Made by a program: the position numbers and the translations under genes. A stretch of DNA of 45,009 bases from Panacibacter microcysteis (GTDB lineage Bacteria; Bacteroidota; Bacteroidia; Chitinophagales; Chitinophagaceae): positions 1-45,009 of the forward strand of contig NZ_JADWYR010000004.1 of NCBI RefSeq assembly GCF_015831355.1, in the 5' to 3' direction. Position 1 is the stretch's first letter. Each line of letters begins with the position of its first letter. This document shows positions 1 through 11,000 of this stretch, one piece after another. Under the pieces are notes generated by a model that saw nothing but the letters and a program-made list of their open reading frames with translations, ran no database searches and had not been told where the DNA came from.

Positions 1-235
1 AGGTGATGGTCATTACCAGGTTGCACAGCGCTTTGGCCTTTACCGCTGGCATATCACAGACCCCATTCGTTTCGACAAAGATTTAAAAGTTACCATACAG
101 GCACTCGGCTGGAGAGAGGGAGGCCGTTACCTGCCACTGAAAGATGATATTGCCTCTACCGTATTCTGGTACCAGGCAGAACCACACAATGCCTTTCCGC
201 CATTGCCGTCAAAAGATGAGCTGGAGGTAAATTAA
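1..235 (+). CDS. GH172 (DUF2961) glycoside hydrolase, C-terminal end only
   Basis: The window opens inside a gene read from base 2 that ends at the TAA at 233-235. The roughly 77 visible residues include YRWHITDPIRFDKDL, a DDIASTVFWYQ-like stretch and EPHNAFPPLP, which is how DUF2961/GH172 enzymes end: the last strands of the double jelly-roll. The family acts on furanosides and includes difructose-anhydride enzymes and exo-alpha-D-arabinofuranosidases. The catalytic part lies outside the window, so specificity cannot be judged. A second, complete GH172 lies at 6052-8010, so this locus carries at least two. The gene is on the same strand as the rest of the sugar locus and is followed by a 138-base gap before the LacI regulator. 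Confidence 0.8.
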   Translation, partial: GDGHYQVAQRFGLYRWHITDPIRFDKDLKVTIQALGWREGGRYLPLKDDIASTVFWYQAEPHNAFPPLPSKDELEVN

Positions 236-373
236 GTTCCGTATTATTTAAGTGATCAGGACACTGGGATTACATATATTAGATGATGCTAATACAAATT
301 GCCGGACTGCGGGGACAAAACAAATATACACCGGTTCGTATTCACCTGTTAATCAAGTAAACAAAACTAGACA

Positions 374-1396
374 GTGGACAAAAAGACATCCCTTAAAGAC
401 GTGGCCAATCATATCGGCGTTTCGGCAGCACTTGTTTCATATGTAATGAACGGAAAAGAAAGGGAAGCGCGGGTGAGTGAGGAGATGGTCAAAAAAATAA
501 AGATTGCGGCTGCGGAACTGAACTATCAGCCGAATCTGATTGCCAAAAGCCTGAAGATGGGCACAACAAAAACAATCGGGTTGATCGTGGCAGATATTTC
601 AAACCCTTTTTTTTCCAATATCGCACGGATCATTGAAGATGAGGCAAAGAAACAGGGTTATGTCGTCATATTTGGAAGCAGTGATGAAAATGCTGCCAAG
701 CAATCAGACCTGATTGACGTCTTTACAACGAGGCTGGTGGACGCTTTTATTATCGCACCCGCAATGAATACTGTTGACCAGATTCAGCAAATACTGGATA
801 AGAACGTACCGGTGGTATTGATAGATCGTTTCTTTCCCGGTCTTGACGTGGATTGTGTCCATATTGATAATTACAATGCTTCTGCAAATGCAGTTAAACA
901 GCTGGTCAAAAACGGCCGCAAAAAAATTGGGATGCTGGCCTATGATACGACCCAGTTGCATATGCAGGAAAGGAAACGTGGATATAAGGCGATACTGAAA
1001 GAAAGAAATATCAGGTTTAGGAAAGAATGGCTGGTGGAAGCCAGTTATCAGGAAATGGATAAAGATGTTGCCACTAAACTTGCCGCTATTCTTCAGCCAT
1101 TGCAAATAGATGCACTTTTTTTTGCTACTAACTCCCTCGCTGTGGCCGGAATGAAAGCAATCAGCAAGATGGGTATTCGCGTCCCCGGGGAACTGGCGAT
1201 AATTTCCTTTGACGAGAGTGAGGCATTCGATTTTTTTTACTCGCCGGTCACTTACGTGAGCCAGTCACTGACAGATATCGGGAGGGAGGCGGTTCGGCTG
1301 GTACTTCAGCGACTGCACAACAAAAGCAGGAAGCACCACACCGTTATTGTGGAGGCCAGGCTGGTGGTAAGGGAGAGTTGTGGTAACAATTTATAA
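374..1396 (+). CDS. LacI-family transcriptional regulator
   Basis: A 340-residue LacI/GalR-type repressor. The N-terminal helix-turn-helix (about residues 5-25, TSLKDVANHIGVSAALVSYV) is followed by a hinge helix (LNYQPNLIAKSLKMG) and a periplasmic-binding-protein-like effector domain starting at TKTIGLIVADISNPFF, with the usual VVLIDRFF and ISFDESE segments later. Length is normal for the family. The start is a GTG at 374, chosen because it puts the helix-turn-helix right at the N-terminus. It sits at the head of the isomerase/symporter/hydrolase genes on the same strand and is the obvious candidate for sensing the sugar, or a phosphorylated product, and controlling the locus. I could not pick out a convincing operator palindrome. 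Confidence 0.93.
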   Translation: MDKKTSLKDVANHIGVSAALVSYVMNGKEREARVSEEMVKKIKIAAAELNYQPNLIAKSLKMGTTKTIGLIVADISNPFFSNIARIIEDEAKKQGYVVIFGSSDENAAKQSDLIDVFTTRLVDAFIIAPAMNTVDQIQQILDKNVPVVLIDRFFPGLDVDCVHIDNYNASANAVKQLVKNGRKKIGMLAYDTTQLHMQERKRGYKAILKERNIRFRKEWLVEASYQEMDKDVATKLAAILQPLQIDALFFATNSLAVAGMKAISKMGIRVPGELAIISFDESEAFDFFYSPVTYVSQSLTDIGREAVRLVLQRLHNKSRKHHTVIVEARLVVRESCGNNL

Positions 1397-1476
1397 GCGT
1401 GAACAAGCAAGGATGCCATATGACCTATACACATGTGCTTAAACGATTAAGTTTTCAATCCAATAAGATTGATGAT

Positions 1477-2733
1477 ATGCAAACAGTAGAAAGATTTATT
1501 CAACGTCTAATCATTACAATCACCGCCATTATGTTAACAACCGCATGTAAAAACACGGGGCAGGATAAGACAGCTTCGGAAAAGGAAATTTACAAGCCCG
1601 GTACTTTTGGATATGATCTGCAATTCCTGCAAGGATACGACAGCCTGATTCTGCTCAGATCTCCGGAAGGATCAGCACAGCTTATTGTATCTGCGAAATA
1701 CCAGGGAAAGGTGTTTACCTCCACCGCGCAGGGGAACGACGGATTTAGTTTTGGATGGGTAAATTATAAGGCATTTGACGGCCCGGCTGATCTGCACATG
1801 AATGCTTATGGTGGTGAAAACCGTCTTTGGCTGGGTCCGGAAGGCGGTCCTTTTTCCCTGTACTTCAAACCCGGGGAAGACATGGTGTTTGATAACTGGA
1901 AAACGCCGGCGGCTTTTGACACAGAACCATGGGAGGTAGAAGTACAGACTGCACATTCCGTGACGATGAAAAAAGATATGTCGCTGGTGAATTACCGTGG
2001 TACACCGCTTCGCTTATCGGTAAAGCGGGAAATTGCGGTTTCCAGTGCGGACAGTATCAATAAACGTTTCGGGCTGCCATTGGATGCAGCTGTTAACGCA
2101 GTGGGATATCAGACCACCAATACCCTGATCAACAAAGGCAGTCAGCCGTGGACGGCTGAGACGGGCATGCCCTGTATCTGGGTATTGGACATGATGAAAA
2201 ATACTGATTCAACAGTTATCGTGGTACCCATTCATAATCCTGACCAGGTTGATTTCAGCAAAGTGGCTACCACGGATTATTTTGGCGAAATCCCCGCCGA
2301 CAGGCTGGTACGGGATGACCAACATTTATTTTTTAAAGCGGATGGAAAAAGCAGGGGGAAAATCGGCGTCAAACCCGCGCATACTGATCCGGTTATCGGC
2401 AGCTACGATCCGCTGAACGGCATACTTACGCTTGCCGTGTTTGAACCGGAGGCTTCCTCCAGGTATCTCAACCAGGAATGGGATCCCCGGAAATCCCCCT
2501 TTACCGGAGACGCGGTAAACGCGTATAATGATGGTCCCCTGGCTGACGGATCGCAAATGGGTCCGTTCTATGAAATCGAAAGTGTATCACCTGCCGCATT
2601 CCTCCGGCCACAGGAATCGCTGGTCCACCGCCAGTCCGTTTATCATTTTACCGGGGACAAAAAATCGCTTGATATGATCAGTAAGCGGTTCCTTGGCGTC
2701 TCACTCAACGATATTACCAACGCTTTTAAATAA
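1477..2733 (+). CDS. DUF6786-like lipoprotein, possible sugar-binding or mutarotase-like protein
   Basis: A lipoprotein of about 418 residues. The open frame extends back to a GTG at 1399, but I prefer the ATG at 1477 because it gives a normal signal peptide: charged start, hydrophobic run, then lipobox LTTAC with the lipidated Cys at residue 24. The mature part is beta-rich, with NAYGGENRLWLGPEGGPFSLYF and W-x-E/V-Q segments that resemble the Bacteroidota DUF6786 family, probably related to galactose-mutarotase-like folds. No enzyme activity is established from the sequence. It lies between the LacI gene and the FucI-like isomerase on the same strand, 67 bases before the isomerase, so a role on the same sugar (binding or anomer interconversion at the cell surface) is plausible but inferred. 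Confidence 0.6.
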   Translation: MQTVERFIQRLIITITAIMLTTACKNTGQDKTASEKEIYKPGTFGYDLQFLQGYDSLILLRSPEGSAQLIVSAKYQGKVFTSTAQGNDGFSFGWVNYKAFDGPADLHMNAYGGENRLWLGPEGGPFSLYFKPGEDMVFDNWKTPAAFDTEPWEVEVQTAHSVTMKKDMSLVNYRGTPLRLSVKREIAVSSADSINKRFGLPLDAAVNAVGYQTTNTLINKGSQPWTAETGMPCIWVLDMMKNTDSTVIVVPIHNPDQVDFSKVATTDYFGEIPADRLVRDDQHLFFKADGKSRGKIGVKPAHTDPVIGSYDPLNGILTLAVFEPEASSRYLNQEWDPRKSPFTGDAVNAYNDGPLADGSQMGPFYEIESVSPAAFLRPQESLVHRQSVYHFTGDKKSLDMISKRFLGVSLNDITNAFK

Positions 2734-2800
2734 AAGACAGGAAAGCATAAGCGCAGCTGATCCTGCACTGACTCTATCTGAATAACCGACAAATACTTAT

Positions 2801-4579
2801 ATGCATAAAACTGATTATCCCAAAATCGGCATTCGTCCGATTATCGATGGCCGGCTCGGCGGTGTACGTGAATCATTAGAGGCTACTACCATGAAGATGG
2901 CGGAGACAGTAGCAGCACTTTATCAACGGGAGCTTCGTTATCCGGACGGTTCGCCGGTTGAATGTGTGATCGCCGACACCTGCATTGGTGGCGTACAGGA
3001 GGCCGTTCAATGTGCCAAAAAATTTGAAACCAGTAATGTCGGCGTTTCACTATCGGTGACCCCCTGCTGGTGTTACGGCAGCGAAACGATGGATATGAAC
3101 CCGTTGTTGCCCAAAGCGATCTGGGGCTTTAACGGCACCGAACGACCAGGGGCGGTTTATCTTGCTGCCACACTTGCCGCTCACAACCAGTTTGGGTTGC
3201 CCGCCTTTGGCATTTACGGCCATGATGTGCAGGACCTGGGTGATGAAAATGTACCTGATGATGTAAAAAGGAAGCTGCTGAACTTTGCCCAGGCAGGGCT
3301 GGCAGTGGCGATGATGCGTGGCAAGTCATACCTCGCGATCGGGTCTGTTTCCATGGGCATTGCCGGCTCTATCGTGGTGCCCGATTTTTTCCGGGAATAC
3401 CTGGGTATGCGCAACGAGTATGTTGACTCGTCCGAAGTGTTGCGCCGCATCGAACAGAAAATTTATGATGAAATGGAGTTTGACAAAGCCCTGGCATGGG
3501 TAAAAGAGCACTGTAAAGAAGGGGAAGACCTGGCCAACGACGCAGAGAAACAGTCCACGCGGGAGCAAAAAGATAAGGATTGGGAATTTGTCGTAAAAAT
3601 GACATTGATCATACGCGACCTCATGCAGGGAAACACGCGGTTAAAAGATAAAGGTTTTGGAGAGGAGGCATTAGGGCACAATGCGATTGTATCAGGTTTC
3701 CAGGGACAAAGGCAATGGACAGATTTTCTGCCAAATGGCGATTTTTCGGAGGCTATTCTTAATTCCTCTTTTGATTGGAACGGCATACGCGCGCCCTACA
3801 TGGTGGCAACAGAAAACGATTGTTTTAACGGCATCAGCATGCTGTTTGGTTACCTGCTTACCAACACTGCGCAGCTATTCGCAGATGTCCGTACCTACTG
3901 GAGCCCTGAGGCGGTTGAGCGCGTGACAGGCTGGACACCGGAAGGTATTGCCGCGGGTGGATTTATTCACCTCATTAATTCCGGTTCTGCCACGCTGGAT
4001 GGCAGCGGGCAGCAATCAATGGAAGGGCGTCCGGTGATGAAACCTTTCTGGGAAATTACCGAACCCGAGGTTCAGTCCTGTTTGGCAGCAACTACCTGGT
4101 ACCCCGGTAATAAAGGTTATTTCAGGGGCGGGGGTTATTCCTCAAAATTTGTTACCAAAGGGGGTATGCCGGTTACCATGTGCCGTATCAACCTTGTAAG
4201 AGGCCTGGGCCCCGTGCTGCAGATTGCGGAAGGGGAGACCATTGACATTCCGCAGGATGTGCACGACATCCTGGATAAACGTACCGATGTCACCTGGCCG
4301 ACTACGTGGTTTGTTCCGCGTCTTACCGGACAAGGTGCTTTTGCGGATGTTTACAGTGTCATGGCACACTGGGGCTCAAACCATGGATCGATCAGTTACG
4401 GGCACATCGGCGATAAACTCATTACCCTTGCTTCCATGTTGCGTATCCCTGTATGTATGCACAATGTAGCCGACAGCAAGATATTCAGACCTTCTGCATG
4501 GAATGCGTTTGGATCGGACAAGGAGGGCGGGGATTACCGTGCGTGTAGTACTTATGGCTCACTTTATGGCATTGCCTAA
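2801..4579 (+). CDS. fucI: L-fucose isomerase (L-fucose / D-arabinose isomerase)
   Basis: A 592-residue, full-length FucI. This family converts L-fucose to L-fuculose and, equally characteristically, D-arabinose to D-ribulose, using a metal (Mn2+) site in a hexameric cytoplasmic enzyme. The N-terminal [19 protein letters not shown], the [15 protein letters not shown] segment and the C-terminal [15 protein letters not shown] and [13 protein letters not shown] segments are typical. The metal ligands known from E. coli (Glu337, Asp361, His528) correspond to Glu338 in MVATENDCF, Asp362 in FADVRTYW (the same 24-residue spacing) and the His in SNHGSISYG (about 528). The symporter gene follows after 38 bases. 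There is no fuculokinase or fuculose-phosphate aldolase in the window but there is a ribulokinase, which favours D-arabinose as the physiological substrate. Confidence 0.95.
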   Translation: MHKTDYPKIGIRPIIDGRLGGVRESLEATTMKMAETVAALYQRELRYPDGSPVECVIADTCIGGVQEAVQCAKKFETSNVGVSLSVTPCWCYGSETMDMNPLLPKAIWGFNGTERPGAVYLAATLAAHNQFGLPAFGIYGHDVQDLGDENVPDDVKRKLLNFAQAGLAVAMMRGKSYLAIGSVSMGIAGSIVVPDFFREYLGMRNEYVDSSEVLRRIEQKIYDEMEFDKALAWVKEHCKEGEDLANDAEKQSTREQKDKDWEFVVKMTLIIRDLMQGNTRLKDKGFGEEALGHNAIVSGFQGQRQWTDFLPNGDFSEAILNSSFDWNGIRAPYMVATENDCFNGISMLFGYLLTNTAQLFADVRTYWSPEAVERVTGWTPEGIAAGGFIHLINSGSATLDGSGQQSMEGRPVMKPFWEITEPEVQSCLAATTWYPGNKGYFRGGGYSSKFVTKGGMPVTMCRINLVRGLGPVLQIAEGETIDIPQDVHDILDKRTDVTWPTTWFVPRLTGQGAFADVYSVMAHWGSNHGSISYGHIGDKLITLASMLRIPVCMHNVADSKIFRPSAWNAFGSDKEGGDYRACSTYGSLYGIA

Positions 4580-4617
4580 CTCCCCCGTTTGTCAACTCAT
4601 TAATCTTAACAATCGTC

Positions 4618-5964
4618 ATGAAGAAACAAATAAAACTCACCCGCTTACCGGACGGCACCAGCTTGCTCTTTCCGTTTGCACTGATCTCCAGCTTGTTTTT
4701 AATGTGGGGTTTTGCACATGGTCTGCTGGATGTACTGGACAAACACTTCCAGGACATCCTGCACGTAACCAAGGCGCAATCGGGATTTGTCCAGTTTTCA
4801 TTATACATCGGATACCTGGTCATGGCAGTCCCTGCGGGAATCATCATTAAAAAATATGGCTATAAGGCAGGCATCATCACCGGGCTGTCGCTGTTTGCAG
4901 CAGGCGCATTTTTGTTTTATCCTGTAGCAAAGCTGGAATCATTTGTGCCTTTCCTGCTTGCTCTTTTTGTCATCGCGTGCGGGCTGGCCTGCCTCGAGAC
5001 ATCTGCCAATCCATATTCCACCGTTTTGGGTCCCAAAGAATATGCGGCGAGACGTATCAATATATCACAGTCTTTTAACGGGCTGGGATGGATACTGGGT
5101 CCCTTAATCGGGGGGCTGTTGATATTCGGGGCCAATGATAACGGAGATCCGGACAGGTTTGCCTCTATGGTACAACCTTACATGATGGTGGGTGCAGTCG
5201 TTGTGGTACTTGCCCTGGTATTTCTTTTCGTCCGGCTACCCGAGATTGAAACCGGGCGCACCGAAGAAATACAGGAAGACCCTCCGATGCGGCACCTGCT
5301 GCGTCATCCCGCTTTTGTTGTTGCGGTCATTGCAGAATTTCTATATGTCGCAGCACAAACGGGGGTGAACTCCTTTTTTATCAATTATGTGACGGAAGCA
5401 GTTCCGGACCTGCAAAACCCTGTAGCGGGTATGATGGCCCATTTTGGCAGCTTTGGGGAGACCTTTATGCCACGTAACCCGGAACAGGCCGCTTCGCTGA
5501 TTCTTGCCATCGGCGGGATGGGGCTGTTCTGGATCGGGCGCCTGTCAGGGTCTTACCTGATGAAATACATCGCCCCACAGCGTTTGCTGCTGGTATACGG
5601 TGCTGCGAATACCTTGCTGGTGCTGCTGGTTATAGCGGGCCTTGGCTGGGTCTCTGTCATATCACTTTTCTGCACGTATTTTTTTATGAGTATCATGTTT
5701 CCGACCATTTTCGCACTGGGTCTCAGGGATCTTGGCCCGCTTACGAAGAAGGGCGCCTCTTTCCTGGTCATGGCTGTTGCCGGTGGCGCTTTTTGCCCGC
5801 CGGTAATGGGGCTGCTGGGAGATCATTTCGGCATGCCGGTAGCATTTATTATTCCCTGCATATGTTTTGCCTTCATCGCCTGGTACGGCGGCAGACGCAG
5901 TACCCGAACGGAATTGCAGGCAGGCAAAAAAAACGGGCCGGTGCTCCATTATCAACACCATTAA
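4618..5964 (+). CDS. fucP: L-fucose/D-arabinose:H+ symporter, major facilitator superfamily
   Basis: A 448-residue, 12-helix inner-membrane transporter of the FucP type. The first helix reads FPFALISSLFLMWGFAHGLLD, and CLETSANPYSTVLGP is the family hallmark. The two acidic residues essential in E. coli FucP (Asp46 and Glu135) align with Asp38 and Glu127 here, at the same spacing. E. coli FucP carries L-fucose, L-galactose and D-arabinose, so the transporter does not separate fucose from D-arabinose. It follows the isomerase closely, so import and isomerisation are probably co-expressed. Sugar released in the periplasm by the neighbouring GH172/GH116 enzymes is the likely substrate. Confidence 0.94.
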   Translation: MKKQIKLTRLPDGTSLLFPFALISSLFLMWGFAHGLLDVLDKHFQDILHVTKAQSGFVQFSLYIGYLVMAVPAGIIIKKYGYKAGIITGLSLFAAGAFLFYPVAKLESFVPFLLALFVIACGLACLETSANPYSTVLGPKEYAARRINISQSFNGLGWILGPLIGGLLIFGANDNGDPDRFASMVQPYMMVGAVVVVLALVFLFVRLPEIETGRTEEIQEDPPMRHLLRHPAFVVAVIAEFLYVAAQTGVNSFFINYVTEAVPDLQNPVAGMMAHFGSFGETFMPRNPEQAASLILAIGGMGLFWIGRLSGSYLMKYIAPQRLLLVYGAANTLLVLLVIAGLGWVSVISLFCTYFFMSIMFPTIFALGLRDLGPLTKKGASFLVMAVAGGAFCPPVMGLLGDHFGMPVAFIIPCICFAFIAWYGGRRSTRTELQAGKKNGPVLHYQHH

Positions 5965-6051
5965 CGGCTGTCGACGGAGTGTGAAACGTGTAAGGCTGAA
6001 GAAAGTTATCCCGGATATCCAACATCATTCTTTTACAAAAAACACCGGCAG

Positions 6052-8010
6052 ATGAAAACACTACGATTTGTTTTGCTGCTGATGGTCAACGGAATGGCCA
6101 TCTCTGCATATACCCAGCAAACAATCACCGCAGCGGACGAAATAAAGCAGTTGTACGACCTCAGTTTACTTCCCGCCTACAGGAGTAAGACTTATTCGGC
6201 GCAGGTATCCAGTTACGACACCACCGGTGGAAATAATGACGGATTCAATGGCGATTATTCCTTTGTGAGACGCAATGCCGACAGCAGCCTGGTAATTCTG
6301 GATGTGCGTGGTGCCGGAACGGTAAACAGGATATGGACACCCACGCCAAACAGCGACACACTTGATTTTTATATTGATGATGCAGCACAGCCCTCCCTTT
6401 CGGTCTGCTTCAATGACTTGTTTTCAGGCAAAGTTTTTCCTTTTGTACAGCCATTGTGCGGTAACCAGCTGGGCGGGTATTACTGTTATTATCCTGTTCT
6501 TTTTCAAAAACATTGTGTCATTGTCACCCGGGGAAAAAAAATGTTGTTTTACCAGGTTGGCTACAGGCTATACCAAAACGGCACTACGGTGCAATCTTTT
6601 AATATTTCACGCAGCGACGAGGTAAAAACAGCCCTCGGTGCTTTGGAGCGGGTATGGAACACCAGTCCAGGAAAGACCGCAAAAGGGATCAATGCAAGTA
6701 GCGGTGATGGTAAAACGGTAGAAACTTCCATCCGCATCAAGCCGGGAGAAACAAAGAAAGTATTTTCCTGCATACAGGGTGGCAGGATCACCGGTCTCGA
6801 AATTACGCCTGCCGCCAGCGTAGCTACGCTGTCAAAAAACCTGCTGCTTCGGGTATATTGGGATGATGAACCGGGCCCGGCCATTGATTGTCCTGTATCG
6901 GATTTTTTCGGCTTTGCCTTTGGCAGACCTTCCATGCAAAGTATGTTGATCGGTACGGCAGACAATACCTGCTATAGTTGGCTGCCTATGCCTTTTGATA
7001 AAAAGGCGAGGGTTGAAATTGTTTACCGGGCGGATAAAGACAGCAGCCTTCCCAACCTGGATATACGTGCAGCAATTGCTTATACGCTGCAGCCCCGGCT
7101 GGCAGCGAAAGAAGGCAGGTTTTACGCTTACCGCAACAGTGGCGTAACAACGGATGGTAAGCCGCATGTGTTGTTGGACGTACAGGGTAAAGGCCATTAT
7201 GTTGGCGCAGTATTGCAGGCCCAGGGTCTTCAAACCGGAATGACTCTTTTTTTTGAAGGCGATGATTCAACAGAAATAGACCAGACGCTGCGTTTTCACG
7301 GGACAGGATCCGAAGATTATTTCAACGGGGGCTGGTATGCATTGCTGAACCGCTGGGACGCCCGGATGAGCCTGCCGTTGCATGGTTCCCTGGATTATTC
7401 GCTGGCCTTTGCAAGAACGGGTGGATACCGGTTTTACCTGTCCGATAAAATGTCCTTTGAAAAGCATTTGTTTCACAGTATAGAGCATGGTGGTGAGCAC
7501 AATGCTGTGCCGGGTATCTACACTTCCATCAGTTATTTTTACTGTGACCGGAACCCCCTGTCACCGGCCATCTATACCACGGAGAATACGACCGTTTACC
7601 TGCCTGATACGATCAGTATTTACCCCCAGTTTGCATCGGTAGTACCGGGGGAGGACATCAGCATTAAAACTACCTGGGAAAACAATGATATTGGTCAAAG
7701 CTTTGACATTACTGCCGGCAACAACAGTTTGTTGAAAATAAACCTGGAGGATGTTCCCCCCGGAGTATATAAGCTCCTCGTGTCTTATGCTGCACAACCC
7801 GGCGGTTGTATGTTTTCGCTCTGGCAAAGACAAACCAAAATATCCGCCGACTTCTCTTCGCGGGCCACGGCAACGGCAGTAAAGGAAGTCGAAGCGGGAA
7901 AAATAACCCTTACCGCGTTAAACAGCTCAGTGACTTTTCGGTTCACTGCAACAGATCAGCGTAAAAAATTCCTGTGGAGAAAACTGATACTGGTAAAACT
8001 GAAAGATTAA
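6052..8010 (+). CDS. GH172 (DUF2961) exo-furanosidase, secreted
   Basis: A 652-residue secreted enzyme. A signal peptide (MKTLRFVLLLMVNGMAISAYTQQ) precedes the DUF2961/GH172 domain, recognised by GAGTVNRIWTPTPNSDTLDFYIDD near residue 90-110, QPLCGNQLGGYYCYYPV, and the catalytic-region motif HGTGSEDYFNGGWY near residue 420, whose Glu is a candidate catalytic residue. GH172 members form multimeric double jelly-rolls and act on furanosides, including exo-alpha-D-arabinofuranosidases. About 130 residues follow the core as a beta-rich C-terminal extension. It lies 87 bases after the symporter and 18 bases before the GH116 start, so it is probably in the same transcript. I infer release of D-arabinofuranose; a fructofuranosidase-type activity remains possible. 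Confidence 0.88.
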   Translation: MKTLRFVLLLMVNGMAISAYTQQTITAADEIKQLYDLSLLPAYRSKTYSAQVSSYDTTGGNNDGFNGDYSFVRRNADSSLVILDVRGAGTVNRIWTPTPNSDTLDFYIDDAAQPSLSVCFNDLFSGKVFPFVQPLCGNQLGGYYCYYPVLFQKHCVIVTRGKKMLFYQVGYRLYQNGTTVQSFNISRSDEVKTALGALERVWNTSPGKTAKGINASSGDGKTVETSIRIKPGETKKVFSCIQGGRITGLEITPAASVATLSKNLLLRVYWDDEPGPAIDCPVSDFFGFAFGRPSMQSMLIGTADNTCYSWLPMPFDKKARVEIVYRADKDSSLPNLDIRAAIAYTLQPRLAAKEGRFYAYRNSGVTTDGKPHVLLDVQGKGHYVGAVLQAQGLQTGMTLFFEGDDSTEIDQTLRFHGTGSEDYFNGGWYALLNRWDARMSLPLHGSLDYSLAFARTGGYRFYLSDKMSFEKHLFHSIEHGGEHNAVPGIYTSISYFYCDRNPLSPAIYTTENTTVYLPDTISIYPQFASVVPGEDISIKTTWENNDIGQSFDITAGNNSLLKINLEDVPPGVYKLLVSYAAQPGGCMFSLWQRQTKISADFSSRATATAVKEVEAGKITLTALNSSVTFRFTATDQRKKFLWRKLILVKLKD

Positions 8011-8028
8011 CACATTAAATCTTTGCAT

Positions 8029-11000
8029 ATGAAAAAATGTTTCTTTGTGCTCGCCGGTCTGGTATGTACCCTCCTGGTACCCGCACAATCAACGGATCCG
8101 ACACACCATGTGCCGGCGGACAAGCAGCTGCCTGGCACCTGGACCACGTCATTATACAGTAAAGAGAAAAAAATTTTTAAAGGGGCCGAACTCTTAACGA
8201 TCGGTATGCCATGCGGTGGTATCGCCGCGGGCCAGTTGTATGTGCGGGGAGATGGCACACTGGCCAACTGGTGGATTGCCAACAATGCCCACAATACGGG
8301 GTATGGGATCGATTCACTCACAAAATTCAATACCGCCCTCGGTCCCTGGAAGGTTTGTTACCAGACGTTTGAACCGGCCAGTTATGTTTCTCAGGGTTTC
8401 GCACTCACGGTTACACAAAATGGAAAGAAACAAACCACGGTGCTAAACAAAGAAAATTTTGATGATATTTCGTTCACAGGTGAGTATCCGATAGCGGAAA
8501 TAAGCTATGCCTCCAAAAAACAACAACTTCCGGTGAAAGTAGACGCAGAGATATTCTCGCCTTTTATTCCCATGAATGCCCGTGAGTCAGCTACACCGGG
8601 TACCATCTTAAAGTATACGATCAGGAATACGTCCTCCAAAAATGCAACAGTAATGCTGGAAGGTTGGGTGCAGAACCTGGTCTGTCTCGAAATAGCGGGT
8701 GAAATCAATGCATTGAGCAGGAACAGGACCGAAACAAAAAATGGTCTGACATCGGTAGTAATGGAACTAATACCGAAAAAAGAAAATGCCGCTGAAAAAA
8801 GGCCGGTGGTGCAGCTGTACGAAGATTTTGAAACCGGGTATGGCCGATGGGCCCTCACCGGTGACGCATTCGGGACTGCACCGGCGCCGGGCAGCTTTGG
8901 AGGCGATCAGTCCGGTGTACTCAACATGTCAGGCAAAGGGATGGTCAACTCTTTTTTAAACGGCGATCAGACAACAGGCCGTATGGTTTCCAAGCCATTT
9001 GTGATAAACGACAATTATATTGTTTTCAACATTGGTGGCGGTAATCATCCCGGTACAACCTGCATCAATCTGGTGATTGACCATAAGATCGTCCGTACGG
9101 CAACAGGTAAGAATACCGAAGGGCTGGATCCACACAACTGGGACGTACATGAACTAAAGGGTAAAACCGCCCATCTGGAGATTGTGGATGCGGCAAAAGG
9201 CGGCTGGGGTCACATTAATATAGACAATATCGGTTTCAGCAATCTGCCTGTAACAAGGGAAAAATATTATCCGCAGCAGCATCCCTACTTTGGCAACCTC
9301 TCTTTAAGTGTACTTTCCAACAATGCTTTTGCTGATGCGGACTACCAGGGTTTGGATGACAGTCACCGGGTGGATGCTGCGGCCAGAACCGCCGGTGAAA
9401 AGTTATGCGGCAGTGTCGGAACAACCATGACGTTACAGCCCGGAGAACAAAAAGAAATCAGCTTTTTACTCACCTGGTATTTTCCGAACCGGCCTTCCTA
9501 TTACCAGGGCAGCGATGTAACGGCCATACTGGCCAACGACTGGAACCAGGCCTTACCGACTGATGGTGCAACCATCATTGGCAACATGTACAGTAACTGG
9601 TTCAGTAGTTCGCAGGACGTGGCAGCTTATCTTCAGCAAAATTATGAGCGTCTGTCCCGTCAAACGCATCTTTTTCATGATACTTACTATAACAATTCAA
9701 CCATCCCTTACTGGTTAAACCAACGCCTGCTGATGCCTTTGTCTATCCTTGCCACTGAAACCTGCCAATGGTGGGCCAACGACAAATTCTGGGCGTGGGA
9801 AGGGGTCGGTTCATGTGTAGGAACCTGTACCCATGTATGGAACTATGAACAGGCACTGGCCCACTTTTTTCCGGAACTGGAACGCAATATCCGGGAGCGT
9901 ACAGACTTCGATATTTCTTTCCGGCAGGATGGCGGTGTACTGGCGCGGAACGGTTGGGGGGGCATCCTGATCGATGGGCATGCAGGTGCTATTTTAAAAG
10001 CCTACCGGGAACACCTCAATTCAAAAAATGAATTATTTCTTACCCGCAACTGGGACAGGATAAAACGGGCTACCGAATTTATTATCCTGGAGGACGGGAA
10101 TGAAGACGGGCTGATTGAAAAAACGCAGGCCAACACCTATGATATTGCTTTTTACGGGGCAAATACCTATGTGGGTTCATTATACCTGGCAGCGTTAAAA
10201 GCAGCAGGACGTATGGCGGTAATGATGAATGATACAGCCTTCGCGAACCGCTGTAATATGATTGCTGCAGCTGGCGAAGCACATTCGGTTGCAAGGCTTT
10301 GGAACGGTGAGTATTTTATTCAGGAGGTTGATCTTACAGCGCATCCTGAATTCCAGTATGCGACGGGTTGTCTTTCTGATCAGCTGTTCGGACAGACCTG
10401 GAACCATTTGAATAACCTTGGTTATATATACCCGGAAGAAAAAGTAAAACAAACACTCCGATCCATCTGGAAATACAATTGGGCACCGGATGTGGCAGTG
10501 CAAAATAAGGTCCACCCGCCGGAACGCACGTATGCCAGTTTCGGGGAGCCGGGATTGCTGGTCTGTACCTGGCCGAAGAGTCCGCACATGGGCGAGAAGG
10601 GAGTCCGTTACCGGGATGAGGTATGGACAGGCATAGAATACCAGGTGGCCACCAATATGATCTATGAGGGTATGACAGAGGAAGGGTTGTCCATCGTCAG
10701 GGCGGTGGATCAGCGCTATAGCCCGGAGAAGCACAATCCATGGAATGAAATAGAATGCGGCGATCACTATGCAAGGGCGATGGCGTCCTGGGGCGTTATG
10801 CTGGCATTGCAGGATTACTATTATAACGGTCCGCAAGGTATCCTCGGCTTCCACCCCAAAATACAGGCAGACAATTTTAAAGGTTTCTTTACGGCAGCAG
10901 AAGCCTGGGGAAACATCTTACAGGTGCTCGGGGGCAATCAGCAAAAAAATACCATTGCAGTAAAGTATGGCAATCTTTTACTACGCCAGGTACAACTAAA

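Noticed and set aside
2801-5964. L-fucose catabolic operon in the usual sense
   Set aside because: Isomerase and symporter fit, but no fuculokinase, aldolase or alpha-L-fucosidase is present, and the kinase is of ribulokinase type. D-arabinose explains all the genes better, though L-fucose use is not excluded.
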